64,000 nucleotides of DNA, taken from NCBI RefSeq assembly GCF_003473485.1, contig NC_053046.1, forward strand, positions 38,587,832 through 38,651,831, in the 5' to 3' direction. The position numbers were made by a program, and so were the translations under genes. The notes beneath the pieces were generated by a model. The model saw nothing but the letters and a program-made list of their open reading frames with translations, ran no database searches and was not told the DNA's origin. Shown piece after piece: positions 1-9,399 of the stretch. Within the stretch, counting starts at the first letter, position 1; every line of letters starts with the position of its first letter. This DNA comes from Medicago truncatula. Its lineage: Eukaryota > Streptophyta > Magnoliopsida > Fabales > Fabaceae.

Positions 1-350
1 TCTTATATTTGTGTGTGGACAATGGTAGAAAGAAACTACAAATAAATACATGAAAAGTGGTTTTTTTTTTTTTTTTTTTGACAAAATGAAAAGTGAGTTT
101 TATTCTTTCAAAAATATGTGAGTTTTTTTATCGTCAAATACATTATTATTATATAATTAGACATTGCAAAATTTGGTGCCAATTTCTACGTAGGATGTAT
201 AGTGTAAAATTGATGTTAGAAGCTAAATCTTTTTAATTTTGAATTTTTTACGCAAGATTAAAAACAGGTGGAAAATATCCCTCTTTACGACATCTCTAAT
301 GCATTAAAGTCGGTATCCTATAAAGTATTGATGCTAGTAAAACAGTGAAG
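1..350 (+). repeat. Duplicated RLP 5' flank, distal part
   Basis: Segments of this stretch recur in order at 9776-10030, upstream of the next RLP gene. Shared landmarks are a 'gtagaaagaaact' tract and 'ggtggaaaatatccctcttt'. The duplicated unit of the RLP array therefore reaches well upstream of the coding sequence. In this copy later insertions, including the LTR at 858-1799, separate it from the gene. Confidence 0.6.
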
Positions 351-857
351 TAAGTGTATCATATATGTTTCTGGTACACATATGATACTTGTTTGAATTG
401 TTTGGTACTCCATTTTGTCTAATTATTATGTTGCAAGTGAAATGGGTAACTTTTTTCATATTTAGGAGTCTAATATTTAAATCATGTTTTTTCTTAAGAA
501 AATAAATTAATTGCATGAGAACTTTAATCTTGTTAGAGACTAATTTGATTGATAATTAATGTTTTTTAAAAGACTTTGGCAATTAATATTATTAAAGACT
601 AAATTAACATTTTTCATATTTTAAGGGTAAAAAAGGTCTTTGCTCAAAAAAAAAAAAAAAGAGGGTAAAAAAGGTCTAATTTTTTTCGAAGATTAGAGAC
701 TAATTTGTTCGAATGCAAATATGTGTCTTATTATCAACTGCAAGGATGATTTAATCCGTAATTTTGTATAAATAAATCATAATTAATGTCGTAAATAGTG
801 TTACATCTGATTAAAAGATCCAGTCATCCCTTCTAGAAGACGATATTTAATTCAACG
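351..857. other. AT-rich spacer, no gene seen
   Basis: Contains homopolymer runs and short scattered ORFs with no recognisable protein. Nothing supports a gene here. Confidence 0.6.
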
Positions 858-1799
858 TGAGAAAAACACAAGAAGGAAGTTGAATTGTGTCCTTTTAAAA
901 AAAATTAGAGAGAGAGTAGTCTAGTCCCCTTGTACTTCCAAATGCTAGAGCATACAAACAATATACTTCTAATGCTCAATCACAACCGATCTAACTTAAT
1001 CAAATAAAATATTGTTTTCTTTTCCCACTTAATTTACAATAAGTGGTGTAATCAATTACAAAATTGAATAAGACTCTTCCAACTTTAGAATTTTTAAGAT
1101 AATAACTTGGTAAGAAATTTTTAAGTGTTTATGCGCAAGTAATTTTGATAGAGTAACAACACTTTCAAAATATGCTTATTCTTGTTTTTTTATTCATCAA
1201 GTCTTCAGTTCCTTATATAGTGAATGATATGAGAGACGTTGGAGATGTGTCAACACATGATTTAGAGTCTTTGAGAAGCTTGATCATAGACGTTGGAATG
1301 TTTCTCGATTCGGTTAATATCGTTGAAAAGACATTTGAAATTCCTTTGCTTGAAAAGGAATTATCTGTTTCATTCCAATTATCCTTGAAGTTCTTTGTTT
1401 GTTTCTGCATGTGGTCAGAAGAAGATAAAATGTACTATCAAAGTCTGATAGTGACTTAATTTAAAAAACAACAAATTTGATGTGTCCTTCAAAGTCTTCA
1501 CACTTCAGAGTCGGATGACCTTCAAAGTCTTCAGTCTTTAGATGCTTCTAACCTTCAGATTCTGATGGCCTTTAGAGGCTAGGAATATTCTTTAGAATAT
1601 TGTCCAGAACTTCAGATCCTCTTTAAATTCTAAATGTTCTTGTATATGTTCTTTCAGTACCAAAACTTGATTTAACACATTGAATTTTAGTCTATGGTCA
1701 TTCACATTTGAACATGCATTAGCATAACCAATTGTTCTGTAATACCTTATCATCATCAAAACTTTAAAGACATTATACAAAGCCCATTTTGTGTCAACA
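858..1799 (-). mobile_element. Copia-type LTR, solo, minus orientation
   Basis: Read on the minus strand, the segment begins TGTTGACACAAAATGG near 1799 and ends in the 'cttcttgtgtttttctca' signature near 858. The LTR at 17379-18661 has the same architecture and the same end. No internal retrotransposon domains lie beside it, so it looks like a solo LTR. I could not find a matching target duplication, so the 858 end is approximate. It is an old, broken fossil. Confidence 0.6.
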
Positions 1800-2189
1800 A
1801 TCCAAATATCTATTGAAATAAATTTATTTTTTACTTTTTGAGAAAAAAAATGGCATCATTTTTATTTTTGGTATATTAACATGTTAAGGTTTCCACATGT
1901 TAGAAAATGCATGTTTTCATATTCTTCGATCCCTATCCATCTTTTTTTTTTTTTTTTTCTTGCGATGATATTTGAATGAAGTTTCCACCACCGTTAAGTA
2001 ATGATTAATCTTCGTCGGAAAATTTGTAGGACATATAAAATGGATTCTCCCCTTTCAATGTCATTTTTTTTCATACACGTGAACTATAAATTAAACCATG
2101 ACCACATGCTTAAGAGGTCTATATCCCTTACCACTTAGACCAAACCATGATTGGATATCCCTACCCATCTTAATTATACACTAAAATGT

Positions 2190-2467
2190 TTCGATGAATA
2201 CTAACGAATTAATGTTATCGTCAATTAGTATAATGGACTCAAAATACTCCATCACTAAAATTGCAACCACAAAAAATCAATCTTCTTATGGAGTGCCTCA
2301 TACGGTTGAAGAAAAGCACCCCTTACTACATAACAAGAGCATGCCAAGACTTGTTCGGTTATGTTTCCTATATATATAGATTGAGGCTAATCAATTGGTA
2401 CATTCAAAATCATCAACTAAAAACGAAAGACTATCGAGAAGAGATTTTTAAGTGTAAGTTGCTCTAA
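2190..2467 (+). promoter_or_regulatory. Conserved RLP upstream/promoter block
   Basis: This block recurs upstream of most RLP copies in the window. Shared pieces are 'gcaaccacaaaaaatc', 'catacggttgaagaaaagca' and 'caagagcatgccaagactt', followed by a TATA-like run at 2369-2378. The ATG of the signal-peptide segment follows about 90 bp after the TATA-like run. A promoter role is inferred from conservation and position. Confidence 0.6.
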
Positions 2468-2640
2468 ATGGGGTCCTTGTTTATTTTATTGCCTTATTTT
2501 ACCTTTCACTTGTTCATGTTGTTGTTGCTTACTCATTTTACTTCCTATACTCTCTCATTGTGCAACCTTCATGATAGCTCTGCCTTGCTACAATTCAAAA
2601 ACTCATTTTTTGTCAACACTTCATCAAAACCTATCCTTTT
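2468..2640 (+). pseudogene. Signal-peptide/N-terminal segment of RLP copy 1, out of frame
   Basis: ATG at 2468 opens a frame reading MGSLFILLPYFTF and continuing through the RLP cap up to SSKP. This is nearly identical to residues 1-49 of the intact gene at 10347. One base is missing near 2632 relative to that paralogue ('cctatcc' against 'cctgatcc'). The frame then hits TAA within a few codons. The signal peptide and first cap residues are thus out of frame with the main LRR frame that follows. Confidence 0.75.
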
Positions 2641-2742
2641 TTAATTTCAAACTTTGGTTGGTGTTCCTCTTTTTCTTTCAAGACAGAATCTTGGAAAAAC
2701 AGTACAAATTGTTGCAAGTGGGATGGTGTCACGTGCGACACC

Positions 2743-5478
2743 ATGTCAGATCACGTGATTGAACTAGACCTCAGTTGCAACAATTTGAATGGTGATTTAC
2801 ATCCCAATAGCACTATCTTTCAGCTTAGACACCTTCAACAACTCAACTTGTCTTTAAATTTTTTTTTTGGGTCTTCATTGCATGTTGGTATTGGTGATTT
2901 AGTGAATCTCACATATCTAAATCTATCAAATTGTTACCTCAGTGGTAATATTCCCTCCACAATCTCTCATTTGTCAAAATTAGTATCACTTGATCTTAGC
3001 AATTACCGGCACTTGGAACAACAACTCAAACTTGATACATTGACATGGAAGAAACTCATTCATAATGCTACTAATTTAAGGGAGCTTCATTTGAATAGAG
3101 TGGATATGTATTCCATTAGAGAGAGCTCTTTGTCTATGCTAAAGAATGTGTCATCCTCTTTGGTTTCTCTTAGGCTAGGAGAAATTGGGTTGCAAGGAAA
3201 TTTGTCAAGTGCCATCCTCTCTTTACCTAATCTTCAAAGACTAGATTTGTCAAATAATGAACTTAGCGGTAAACTTCCAAAATCAAACTGGAGCACTCCT
3301 CTAAGGTACTTGGACCTATCTGGCATCACTTTCTCAGGTGAAATTCCCAAATCTATAGGCCATTTGAAGTATCTTACTCAATTAGTCCTTTCATATTGCA
3401 ATTTAGATGGGATGGTTCCTCTATCTTTGTGGAACCTCACTCAACTAACACATTTGGACCTTTCACAAAATAAACTTAACGGTGAGATCTCACCATTATT
3501 TTTGAACCTCAAACACCTCATTCATTGTGATCTTGGATATAATTACTTTAGCGGTAACATCCAAGTTCCATCATCACTTTTTCATCTACCCAACCTTTCT
3601 TTTTTAGATTTATCATCTAACAAACTAGTTGGCCCAATTCCAGTTCAAATCACAAAACGCTCAAAATTGAGCATTGTGAATTTAGGTTCTAACATGTTTA
3701 ATGGTACAATTCCGCAGTGGTGTTATTCTTTGCCTTCATTAATAGAGTTGGACCTCAATGACAACCATCTCACAGGGTTCATTGATGAGTTTTCAACTTA
3801 TTCTTTGCAATCTTTGTATCTCTCAAATAACAACCTACATGGTCATTTTCCAAATTCAATATTTGAACTCCAAAATCTTACCAACTTAGATTTGTCTTCA
3901 ACAAACTTAAGTGGTGTTGTGGATTTTCACCAATTTTCAAAATTAAACAGACTATGGTATCTCTATCTTTCACACAATGGTTTTCTTTCTATCAACATTG
4001 ATAGCAGTGTTGACACCATCTTACCTAACCTTTTTTCATTAGATTTATCATATGCCAATATTAATAGTTTTCCTAAATTCCAAGCACGAAATCTGGAAAG
4101 CTTAGATCTCTCCAATAGCAACATTCATGCGAGAATTCCCAAATGGTTTCATAAGAAGCTCTTAAACTCATGGAAGGACATTATACACATTGACCTGAGT
4201 TTCAACAAGTTACAAGGTGATCTTCCAATTCCACCTGATGGCATTGAAGACTTTTTACTCTCAAACAACAACTTCACAGGAGATATTTCTTCAACATTCT
4301 GCAATGCTAGTTCCCTTTATATCCTCAATTTGGCTCACAACAATTTGACAGGTATGATTCCACAATGTCTAGGAACATTTTCTTATCTCTCTATTTTGGA
4401 TATGCAAATGAACAACCTCTGTGGAAGCATTCCTGGAACCTTTTCCAAAGGAAATATATTTGAGACTATAAAATTGAATGGAAACCAATTGGAAGGACCA
4501 TTACCACAATGTTTGGCTTACTGTTCATATCTTGAAGTATTGGACCTTGGTGACAACAACATAGAGGATACTTTTCCCAATTGGCTAGAAACTCTACAAG
4601 AGTTACAGGTGCTAAGTTTACGATCAAATCATCTTCATGGGTCAATCACATGTTCTAGCACCAAGCATCCATTTCCTAAGTTGAGAATTTATGATGTCTC
4701 TAGTAACAATTTTAGTGGCCCCTTGCCAACATCATGCTTCAAGAACTTTCAAGGAATGATGGATGTGAATAACAGCCAAATTGGTTTGCAATACATGGGT
4801 AAAGCCAGATACTTTAATTACTATAATGATTCTGTGGTGATCATAATGAAAGGTCTTTCCATAGAGTTAACGAGGATATTGACTACTTTTACAACTATTG
4901 ATTTATCAAATAACAAGTTTGATGGAGAAATTTCAGAAGTCATTGGAGAATTAAATTCTCTCAAAGGCCTTAACCTCTCAAACAATGGAATCACAGGAAC
5001 CATTCCACAATCTTTAAGTCATTTGAGAAATTTAGAGTGGTTGGACCTCTCAAGGAACCAATTGAAGGGTGAGATTCCCGTGGCTTTGACAAATTTGAAT
5101 TTCCTCTCATTCTTAAACCTTTCACAAAACCACCTTGAGGGAGTCATACCTACAGGTCAACAATTTGATACATTTGGAAATGATTCTTATGAAGGGAATA
5201 CAATGTTGTGTGGATTCCAATTGTCTAAATCATGCAAAAATGAGGAAGATCTTCCACCGCATTCAACATCTGAAGATGAAGAAGAATCAGGATTTGGCTG
5301 GAAAGCGGTAGCAATCGGATATGGATGTGGGGCAATATATGGGTTGCTGTTGGGATATAATGTATTCTTCTTCACTGGAAAACCCCAATGGCTTGCAAGA
5401 CATGTTGAAAATATGTTTAACATAAGATTGAAAAGATCAAACAATAGAGCCAACTTAAATCGTAGAAGGATGAATTAA
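2743..5478 (+). CDS. Cf-9-like LRR receptor-like protein, copy 1 (5' frame break)
   Basis: A 911-aa frame encodes the LRR ectodomain, a single membrane helix and a short basic tail, with no kinase. It starts at an internal Met (MSDHVIELDLS) that corresponds to residue 88 of the intact paralogue at 10347. The signal peptide and the CCEWDGVTC-type cap lie upstream and are broken by a one-base loss near 2632. The island region before the last LRRs carries NDSVVIIMKGLSIELTRIL, a motif typical of SOBIR1-partnered RLPs. The helix is the GYGCGAIYGLLLGYNVFF stretch, preceded by an acidic EDEEESG spacer. Relative to copy 2, one 22-aa LRR is missing in frame near 3561. As read, the product would lack a secretion signal, so the gene is probably non-functional unless splicing rescues it or the break is an assembly error. 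Confidence 0.8.
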   Translation: MSDHVIELDLSCNNLNGDLHPNSTIFQLRHLQQLNLSLNFFFGSSLHVGIGDLVNLTYLNLSNCYLSGNIPSTISHLSKLVSLDLSNYRHLEQQLKLDTLTWKKLIHNATNLRELHLNRVDMYSIRESSLSMLKNVSSSLVSLRLGEIGLQGNLSSAILSLPNLQRLDLSNNELSGKLPKSNWSTPLRYLDLSGITFSGEIPKSIGHLKYLTQLVLSYCNLDGMVPLSLWNLTQLTHLDLSQNKLNGEISPLFLNLKHLIHCDLGYNYFSGNIQVPSSLFHLPNLSFLDLSSNKLVGPIPVQITKRSKLSIVNLGSNMFNGTIPQWCYSLPSLIELDLNDNHLTGFIDEFSTYSLQSLYLSNNNLHGHFPNSIFELQNLTNLDLSSTNLSGVVDFHQFSKLNRLWYLYLSHNGFLSINIDSSVDTILPNLFSLDLSYANINSFPKFQARNLESLDLSNSNIHARIPKWFHKKLLNSWKDIIHIDLSFNKLQGDLPIPPDGIEDFLLSNNNFTGDISSTFCNASSLYILNLAHNNLTGMIPQCLGTFSYLSILDMQMNNLCGSIPGTFSKGNIFETIKLNGNQLEGPLPQCLAYCSYLEVLDLGDNNIEDTFPNWLETLQELQVLSLRSNHLHGSITCSSTKHPFPKLRIYDVSSNNFSGPLPTSCFKNFQGMMDVNNSQIGLQYMGKARYFNYYNDSVVIIMKGLSIELTRILTTFTTIDLSNNKFDGEISEVIGELNSLKGLNLSNNGITGTIPQSLSHLRNLEWLDLSRNQLKGEIPVALTNLNFLSFLNLSQNHLEGVIPTGQQFDTFGNDSYEGNTMLCGFQLSKSCKNEEDLPPHSTSEDEEESGFGWKAVAIGYGCGAIYGLLLGYNVFFFTGKPQWLARHVENMFNIRLKRSNNRANLNRRRMN

Positions 5479-5848
5479 TTTGATGAGGGTGTTTTCAAAT
5501 ATATAAATACAACTGTTTGTATGTAATCTAAACATCCCAGTTTAAGGGATGTAGCATTATATATATATCTTTTAGTACCAGTGTGTTATATATTTCAAGT
5601 TGATGAATAAATAAGGAATTTATAGTGATCAATTGCTTTTATGATACTTTCAAAACAAAATTATGTATATACTATAAAATTTTCAAGACTTAATTTGATG
5701 TTTTTAATTTCTATGATGGATATAGATGTTTGTGCTTCAATTGAAGGATGGTGATGTTTTTTACCTTTTGAAGAATGTTTATTCGAAACCATATCCTCAG
5801 TGTGTCATAATCAACGCCCAGCACACACACAATAACTCAAGGAATTCA
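5479..5848 (+). other. 3' flank of RLP copy 1
   Basis: A 3' UTR-like sequence follows the stop. The block 'tttagtaccagtgtgttata' (about 5570-5590) is also found after the copies ending at 13589 and 24985, so it belongs to the duplicated unit. No further gene is seen. Confidence 0.5.
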
Positions 5849-5856
5849 GTACTAGG

Positions 5857-6048
5857 CAGGGGCGGATCCATCACCCGGCGAGCCCAGGCTCAATCAATAC
5901 TTTTTTTCATATTTTGTCCAACCCAATAGTCCATTAATCCACTCAATTTTTTTTTGGGCAAACTCAATATTTTTACATGCGCCCGCACAAGAATTCTTGA
6001 CTCTATAATTTTTGCTCAGACTCTATAAAATTTCTGGCTCCGCCACGG
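5857..6048. mobile_element. hAT-type MITE with perfect 8-bp target duplication
   Basis: The element starts CAGGGGCGGATCCA and ends TGGCTCCGCCACGG, giving imperfect terminal inverted repeats. It is flanked by an exact 8-bp duplication GTACTAGG at 5849-5856 and 6049-6056. An 8-bp target duplication is the hAT hallmark. At 192 bp with no coding potential it is a non-autonomous element. Confidence 0.88.
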
Positions 6049-6204
6049 GTACTAGGTGATGCAGCCATTCAAAAACCAAGAGCTTGAACCAGGCTATCAA
6101 AGAATCAGATCTAGCAGCCATTCAAAAATGCATTAGCATTCATTCTTCAAAAAAATCTTTTTTAGTACCATCATTATGTTACTTACCTTAGTAGAATAAA
6201 AGCG

Positions 6205-6438
6205 GAGATTCCACAGAATCTTCTTTGTTCTGAATCCACTCTAGTGCATTTTCAGAGTTCGATTCCAATATAATCTCACCATCTTTTAACCAAATTTTCT
6301 CTAAGGATACTTCAAGAGCGAATACAGTTGCTAAAAACTCTGCCTCATTGGAATCCCGAACACCTACTTATGCCATAAAGCTTCCCATGATTGTACCTTT
6401 GTCGTTTCCAAGTACACCAGCTGGACCTGGTTTGCCTT
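6205..6438 (-). pseudogene. RNase H-like domain fragment (LINE-type, RVT_3)
   Basis: The minus strand reads KPGPAGVLGNDKGTIMG, then RDSNEAEFLATVFALE and ILESNSENALEWIQ in one frame. This matches the plant RNase H-like domain found at the C terminus of LINE polyproteins and in derived host genes. One TAA interrupts the frame after the GSFMA stretch. No upstream reverse transcriptase is present, so this is an isolated remnant. The LTR fragment abuts its 5' side at 6439. Confidence 0.7.
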
Positions 6439-6690
6439 TGAAGGTGAGAAAAACACAAGAAGGGGGGTTGAATTGTGTTTACTTTTTCTTCTTCTTCTCC
6501 TAAGCTGAAAACACTGATTAGAAGCAGATAGAATTCTATTTCTGAAGTGATGTTCAGAACTAGTTGCAGCGGATAAAACAGAAAGAAAGAGAAGAAAAAC
6601 ACATAGCAATTTATACAGGTTCCTTCCACAAACCGGAAGTCAGTCATGCCCCCTTGCACTTCCAAGAGAGTCTAGATGTCACATATATGT
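6439..6690 (-). mobile_element. Truncated Copia-type LTR end
   Basis: Starts TGAAGGTGAGAAAAACAC, the reverse complement of the 3' end of the LTR at 17379-18661. It continues through the shared 'cccccttgcacttccaag' motif near 6649 and then loses similarity. Only the terminal part of the LTR remains; it is a broken fossil. Confidence 0.65.
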
Positions 6691-6754
6691 GTTTCAAAAA
6701 AAATATATATATCATTTTTCTTCATGGACTTGGCTCATTCGGCTAAAGTCAAGT

Positions 6755-6990
6755 CTTGTCATATTTCTATGGATGCTAATGAATTAATTATCGTATCACT
6801 AAAATTGCAACCACAAAAAATATTTCCACTGGAGTGCTCCATACGGTTGAAGAAGACATACTACCAAACAAGAGCACCGCAAGACTCAATTTCTAAAACG
6901 TTTACTCGGTTTTCTACGCAAAATACCTTTCATTCATTGGCTCAATTTATTTTCTTAATTTCTTTTAAATTAAAGGTAACTCTTCCTTCA
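6755..6990 (+). promoter_or_regulatory. Orphan RLP upstream block without an RLP
   Basis: 'ggatgctaatgaattaatta' is followed by 'gcaaccacaaaaaatattt', 'catacggttgaagaa' and 'caagagcaccgcaagact'. These reproduce the promoter block of the RLPs at 2468, 10347 and 22832. No RLP coding sequence follows, and a MULE-type element begins about 100 bp later. This is most likely the remnant of a lost RLP copy. Confidence 0.65.
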
Positions 6991-7642
6991 ACTTTAGAAT
7001 TAATTTGTTAAAGTAATTTTTTCAAAAAAAATAAAAAATACTTTACTCAAAATAAATTCTAACAATTGCATAACCAAATTTAGTTGAATATTGCTTTTCT
7101 CACATTGAATTTTTCTTAAAAACACATCGAAATGATGCAAATACCCCCAATGGTAGTTAACTACCATTGCAATAAAATCGGCGGTAGTTAACTACTGTCG
7201 TGCTTATTTCTTAGCCGTAGTTAACTACCGTTGAGATTTTTGTACAAATGACAGAAGCACCTGCAGTTCTGCATACTCTCAATTTTCATACTCTCAAAAT
7301 CTCTACAAAAATTCCCCAATCTCATTTTCACGAAATTCATCAAAATTTCTTCAACAAAATTACAAGTAAGTAATCATAGTGCTATTAACCTATAATATAG
7401 TTAGTACAAGGTGTTTTTTTTTATAATTTTAGTTTTAGGGTTTATTGAAATTTTGATTTTTTTTTTGGTAAGAAATGGTTCAATGTTTACATGTAAATGA
7501 TTTATGTTGATTAAATGTTTAGATGTTTATGTTGTAGTTTTAAGTTTTAGGGTGTATAATTTGCACTCCAAATGTTTGATGAAATGTTTGAATGAGTTGT
7601 TCATTGATTATTTTTAATTTTTTATGGTGTAGATCTGAAGCA

Positions 7643-7995
7643 ATGGACAATTTGTTCAGCGCTCAAATATGCTTTAACGGTGGAAAGTCCAATTCGTTTA
7701 GGGTTCAGGACAATGCCACGTTAAAATATCTGAAGGATCAACTGGATGATCAACCAATGACTCAACCACGAAGACACAAGGAGGGTGAATAGGTTTGGTA
7801 TGAACGTCATCGTTCGACTTAGAGGGGTGATTGATGTTCAATCGGCTAGAGTTAACGAACGAGGACGACGTGAATATCATGTTCTCGATATTTGGTCAGC
7901 ACAACATGTTCCCAACGATCGAGATGGATGCTACGTTGCTGAGATCACCTGAAGATATTCTCAAGAGTTTGATTCGGCTAGATAAAGATGTTTAG
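7643..7995 (+). pseudogene. MULE-associated N-terminal coding fragment
   Basis: An intron-like junction (…gtgtag) precedes an ATG at 7643 that opens MDNLFSAQICFNGG and continues to TLKYLKDQLDDQ. After a frame change the downstream part reads LTNEDDVNIMFSIFGQ and ends SLIRLDKDV at 7995. The layout (short beta-rich start, 'LKYLKDQL', then 'MFSIFGQ') resembles the N-terminal region of plant Mutator-like transposases. The catalytic DDE region and zinc knuckle are absent. The family call rests on my recollection of such proteins and on the surrounding inverted repeats, so it is moderate. Confidence 0.45.
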
Positions 7996-8062
7996 GTAGT
8001 ATTATTATGTAGTGTCTTTATTTGGTTGGAATTAAGTTTAATTCATGGTAGTCTGTTGAGAG

Positions 8063-8483
8063 TGTTGGGATTAAAGTGTCTTATACTTAGTATAAAGGTG
8101 TGCATATATGTTTCAAAATTCACAAGAATGAAGAGAACATAACATTTATTTTGTTGAATCAACTATATAGGTTCTCACATCGAACTCTTTGGTATAAGAT
8201 GAGTGTCACAAACAGGAATGCATTTATAAGATGTTGTTTTGAGCTTGATATGCTCATCTGTTAATTGAAACTTGTCAGTTGACATGGCAGTATGATTAAT
8301 TTTAAAAGAATATATTGGAATGCATTCATGTTCGTCATTGCTCATCTTATATGAATAAATTCGGCATGAGAACATGTATAATTGATTTGGTAGAATACAT
8401 GTGGTGTTCTCTTTATTCTTTTGAGTTTTGAAAGAGACTTGCAAATTTTTAAACTAAGTATAAGACACTTCAATGCCAACATT
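8063..8483. mobile_element. TIR MITE nested in the MULE-type element
   Basis: The left end TGTTGGGATTAAAGTGTC and the reverse complement of the right end TGTTGGCATTGAAGTGTC pair over about 70 bp, including 'cttatacttag' and 'agaatgaagagaaca'-like stretches. Length is 421 bp. Flanks 'gttgagag' and 'tttgagga' are only partly alike, so the target duplication is uncertain. It has no coding content. Confidence 0.65.
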
Positions 8484-8784
8484 TTGAGGAAACAGCCATA
8501 AATTTTATTTAAATCCGGCCAACATCATGAAGATGCAACATCCTTAGAGATAATGTAATGTAGCACAACACTTTGTTTAAAAGTAAATAAATTTGTAGTA
8601 TTCTATTGTTTTAAAATTGATTTTGCGTACTTTTGTATAAATTGAATTGATTTTTCAAAGACATGCTTACCATTAAGCAAATGAATGTTTTTAAAAGGTA
8701 TTGAGAATGATTGAATGAATGTGGTAAATGAGAATGATTAAGCAATTTTCAACAAACAATAGTGTTAAAATGCACCAAATGTCA

Positions 8785-8926
8785 ACCTATTTGGGGTTGG
8801 TCTAGTGGTTGGCTTGTGATCTTGGAGTTTGCTCCTCCAAAGGTCTAAGGTTTGATTCCCCCTGGTGTCAATTTTGGTGGACTTAGTCGATTTTTAGATC
8901 GGATACCGAGTTTTTTAAAAAAAAAA
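8785..8926 (+). mobile_element. tRNA-derived SINE with exact 12-bp target duplication
   Basis: The body contains an A-box-like GGTTGGTCTAGTGGTTGG and a B-box-like GGTTTGATTCCC and ends in a poly(A) run. It is bounded by a perfect CACCAAATGTCA duplication at 8773-8784 and 8927-8938. Length is 142 bp. The same family occurs at 32361-32491 and, more diverged, at 60123-60224. Confidence 0.9.
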
Positions 8927-8970
8927 CACCAAATGTCATAGAATAGAACCAAGTTTTCAAAAAAAAAAAA

Positions 8971-9243
8971 GTGCTTTTTCACATACAGAAGTTCTTAAAA
9001 ACACATTGAAATGACACAAATAAATAAATTTTGGTGCCTGATTAGAACAGAGATGAAATTAAAACTAATTTAGTTTTACGCAATTGTGTTTTTTGTAAGT
9101 TATGATTTTTAAAAATTTATCAAATGAATGTTTTTTAAAAATGCAAATTGCTGTCAATATTTGAAGAAAGGCAACGGTAGTTATACCGTCGGGGATATTT
9201 GCACCATTTCAATATGTTTTTAAGAAACTTTGAATGTGTGTGG
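8971..9243. mobile_element. Second copy of the MULE-type TIR; possible short derivative
   Basis: 8971-9020 (core 'ttcttaaaaacacattgaaa') is another copy of the left inverted repeat of the 7090-9243 element, facing the same right end. Either a 273-bp non-autonomous derivative sits here, or the left end was duplicated. Confidence 0.4.
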
Positions 9244-9255
9244 AGCAAATTTCAA

Positions 9256-9385
9256 ATTTTTTGGTCATGTAGTCTGTTGGTTAAAATTCACTTTTATCAA
9301 AATAAACGAGTAGGGTGCTGGAATTCAAACTTCAGCTCCTACGTATAATAATGCATATCTCTATCAACTGAGTTATGTGAAAGAA
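9256..9385 (-). mobile_element. tRNA-derived SINE, minus orientation
   Basis: A second SINE family. The 3' end here reads as a tRNA-like start ('ctcagttgatagag'-like, complement near 9350-9375). An exact 10-bp duplication CAAATTTCAA flanks it at 9246-9255 and 9386-9395. Related copies are at 27770-27860 and 28170-28306. Confidence 0.7.
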
Positions 9386-9399
9386 CAAATTTCAATTTA

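Larger units (their letters stand above)
7090..9243. mobile_element. Mutator-like (MULE) element with palindromic subterminal repeats
   Basis: The left end near 7090-7150 (core 'cttaaaaacacatcgaaatg') matches the reverse complement of 9170-9240 (core 'cttaaaaacatattgaaatg') over about 60 bp. Just inside the left end are three copies of a palindromic unit built on GGTAGTTAACTACC (7150-7225). A related unit, 'acggtagttataccgt', lies inside the right end. A transposase-type N-terminal fragment lies at 7643-7995. A TIR MITE and a SINE have inserted later. No exact target duplication was found, so the ends are approximate. Confidence 0.5.

Noticed and set aside
1172-1459. 95-codon plus-strand ORF and the overlapping minus-strand ORF
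   Set aside because: They lie wholly within the minus-oriented LTR at 858-1799 and show no domain; incidental frames.
4821-5453. Minus-strand ORFs over RLP copy 1 (and equivalents over copies 2 and 5)
   Set aside because: Antisense shadows that recur at the same place in each paralogue because the sense strand is conserved.
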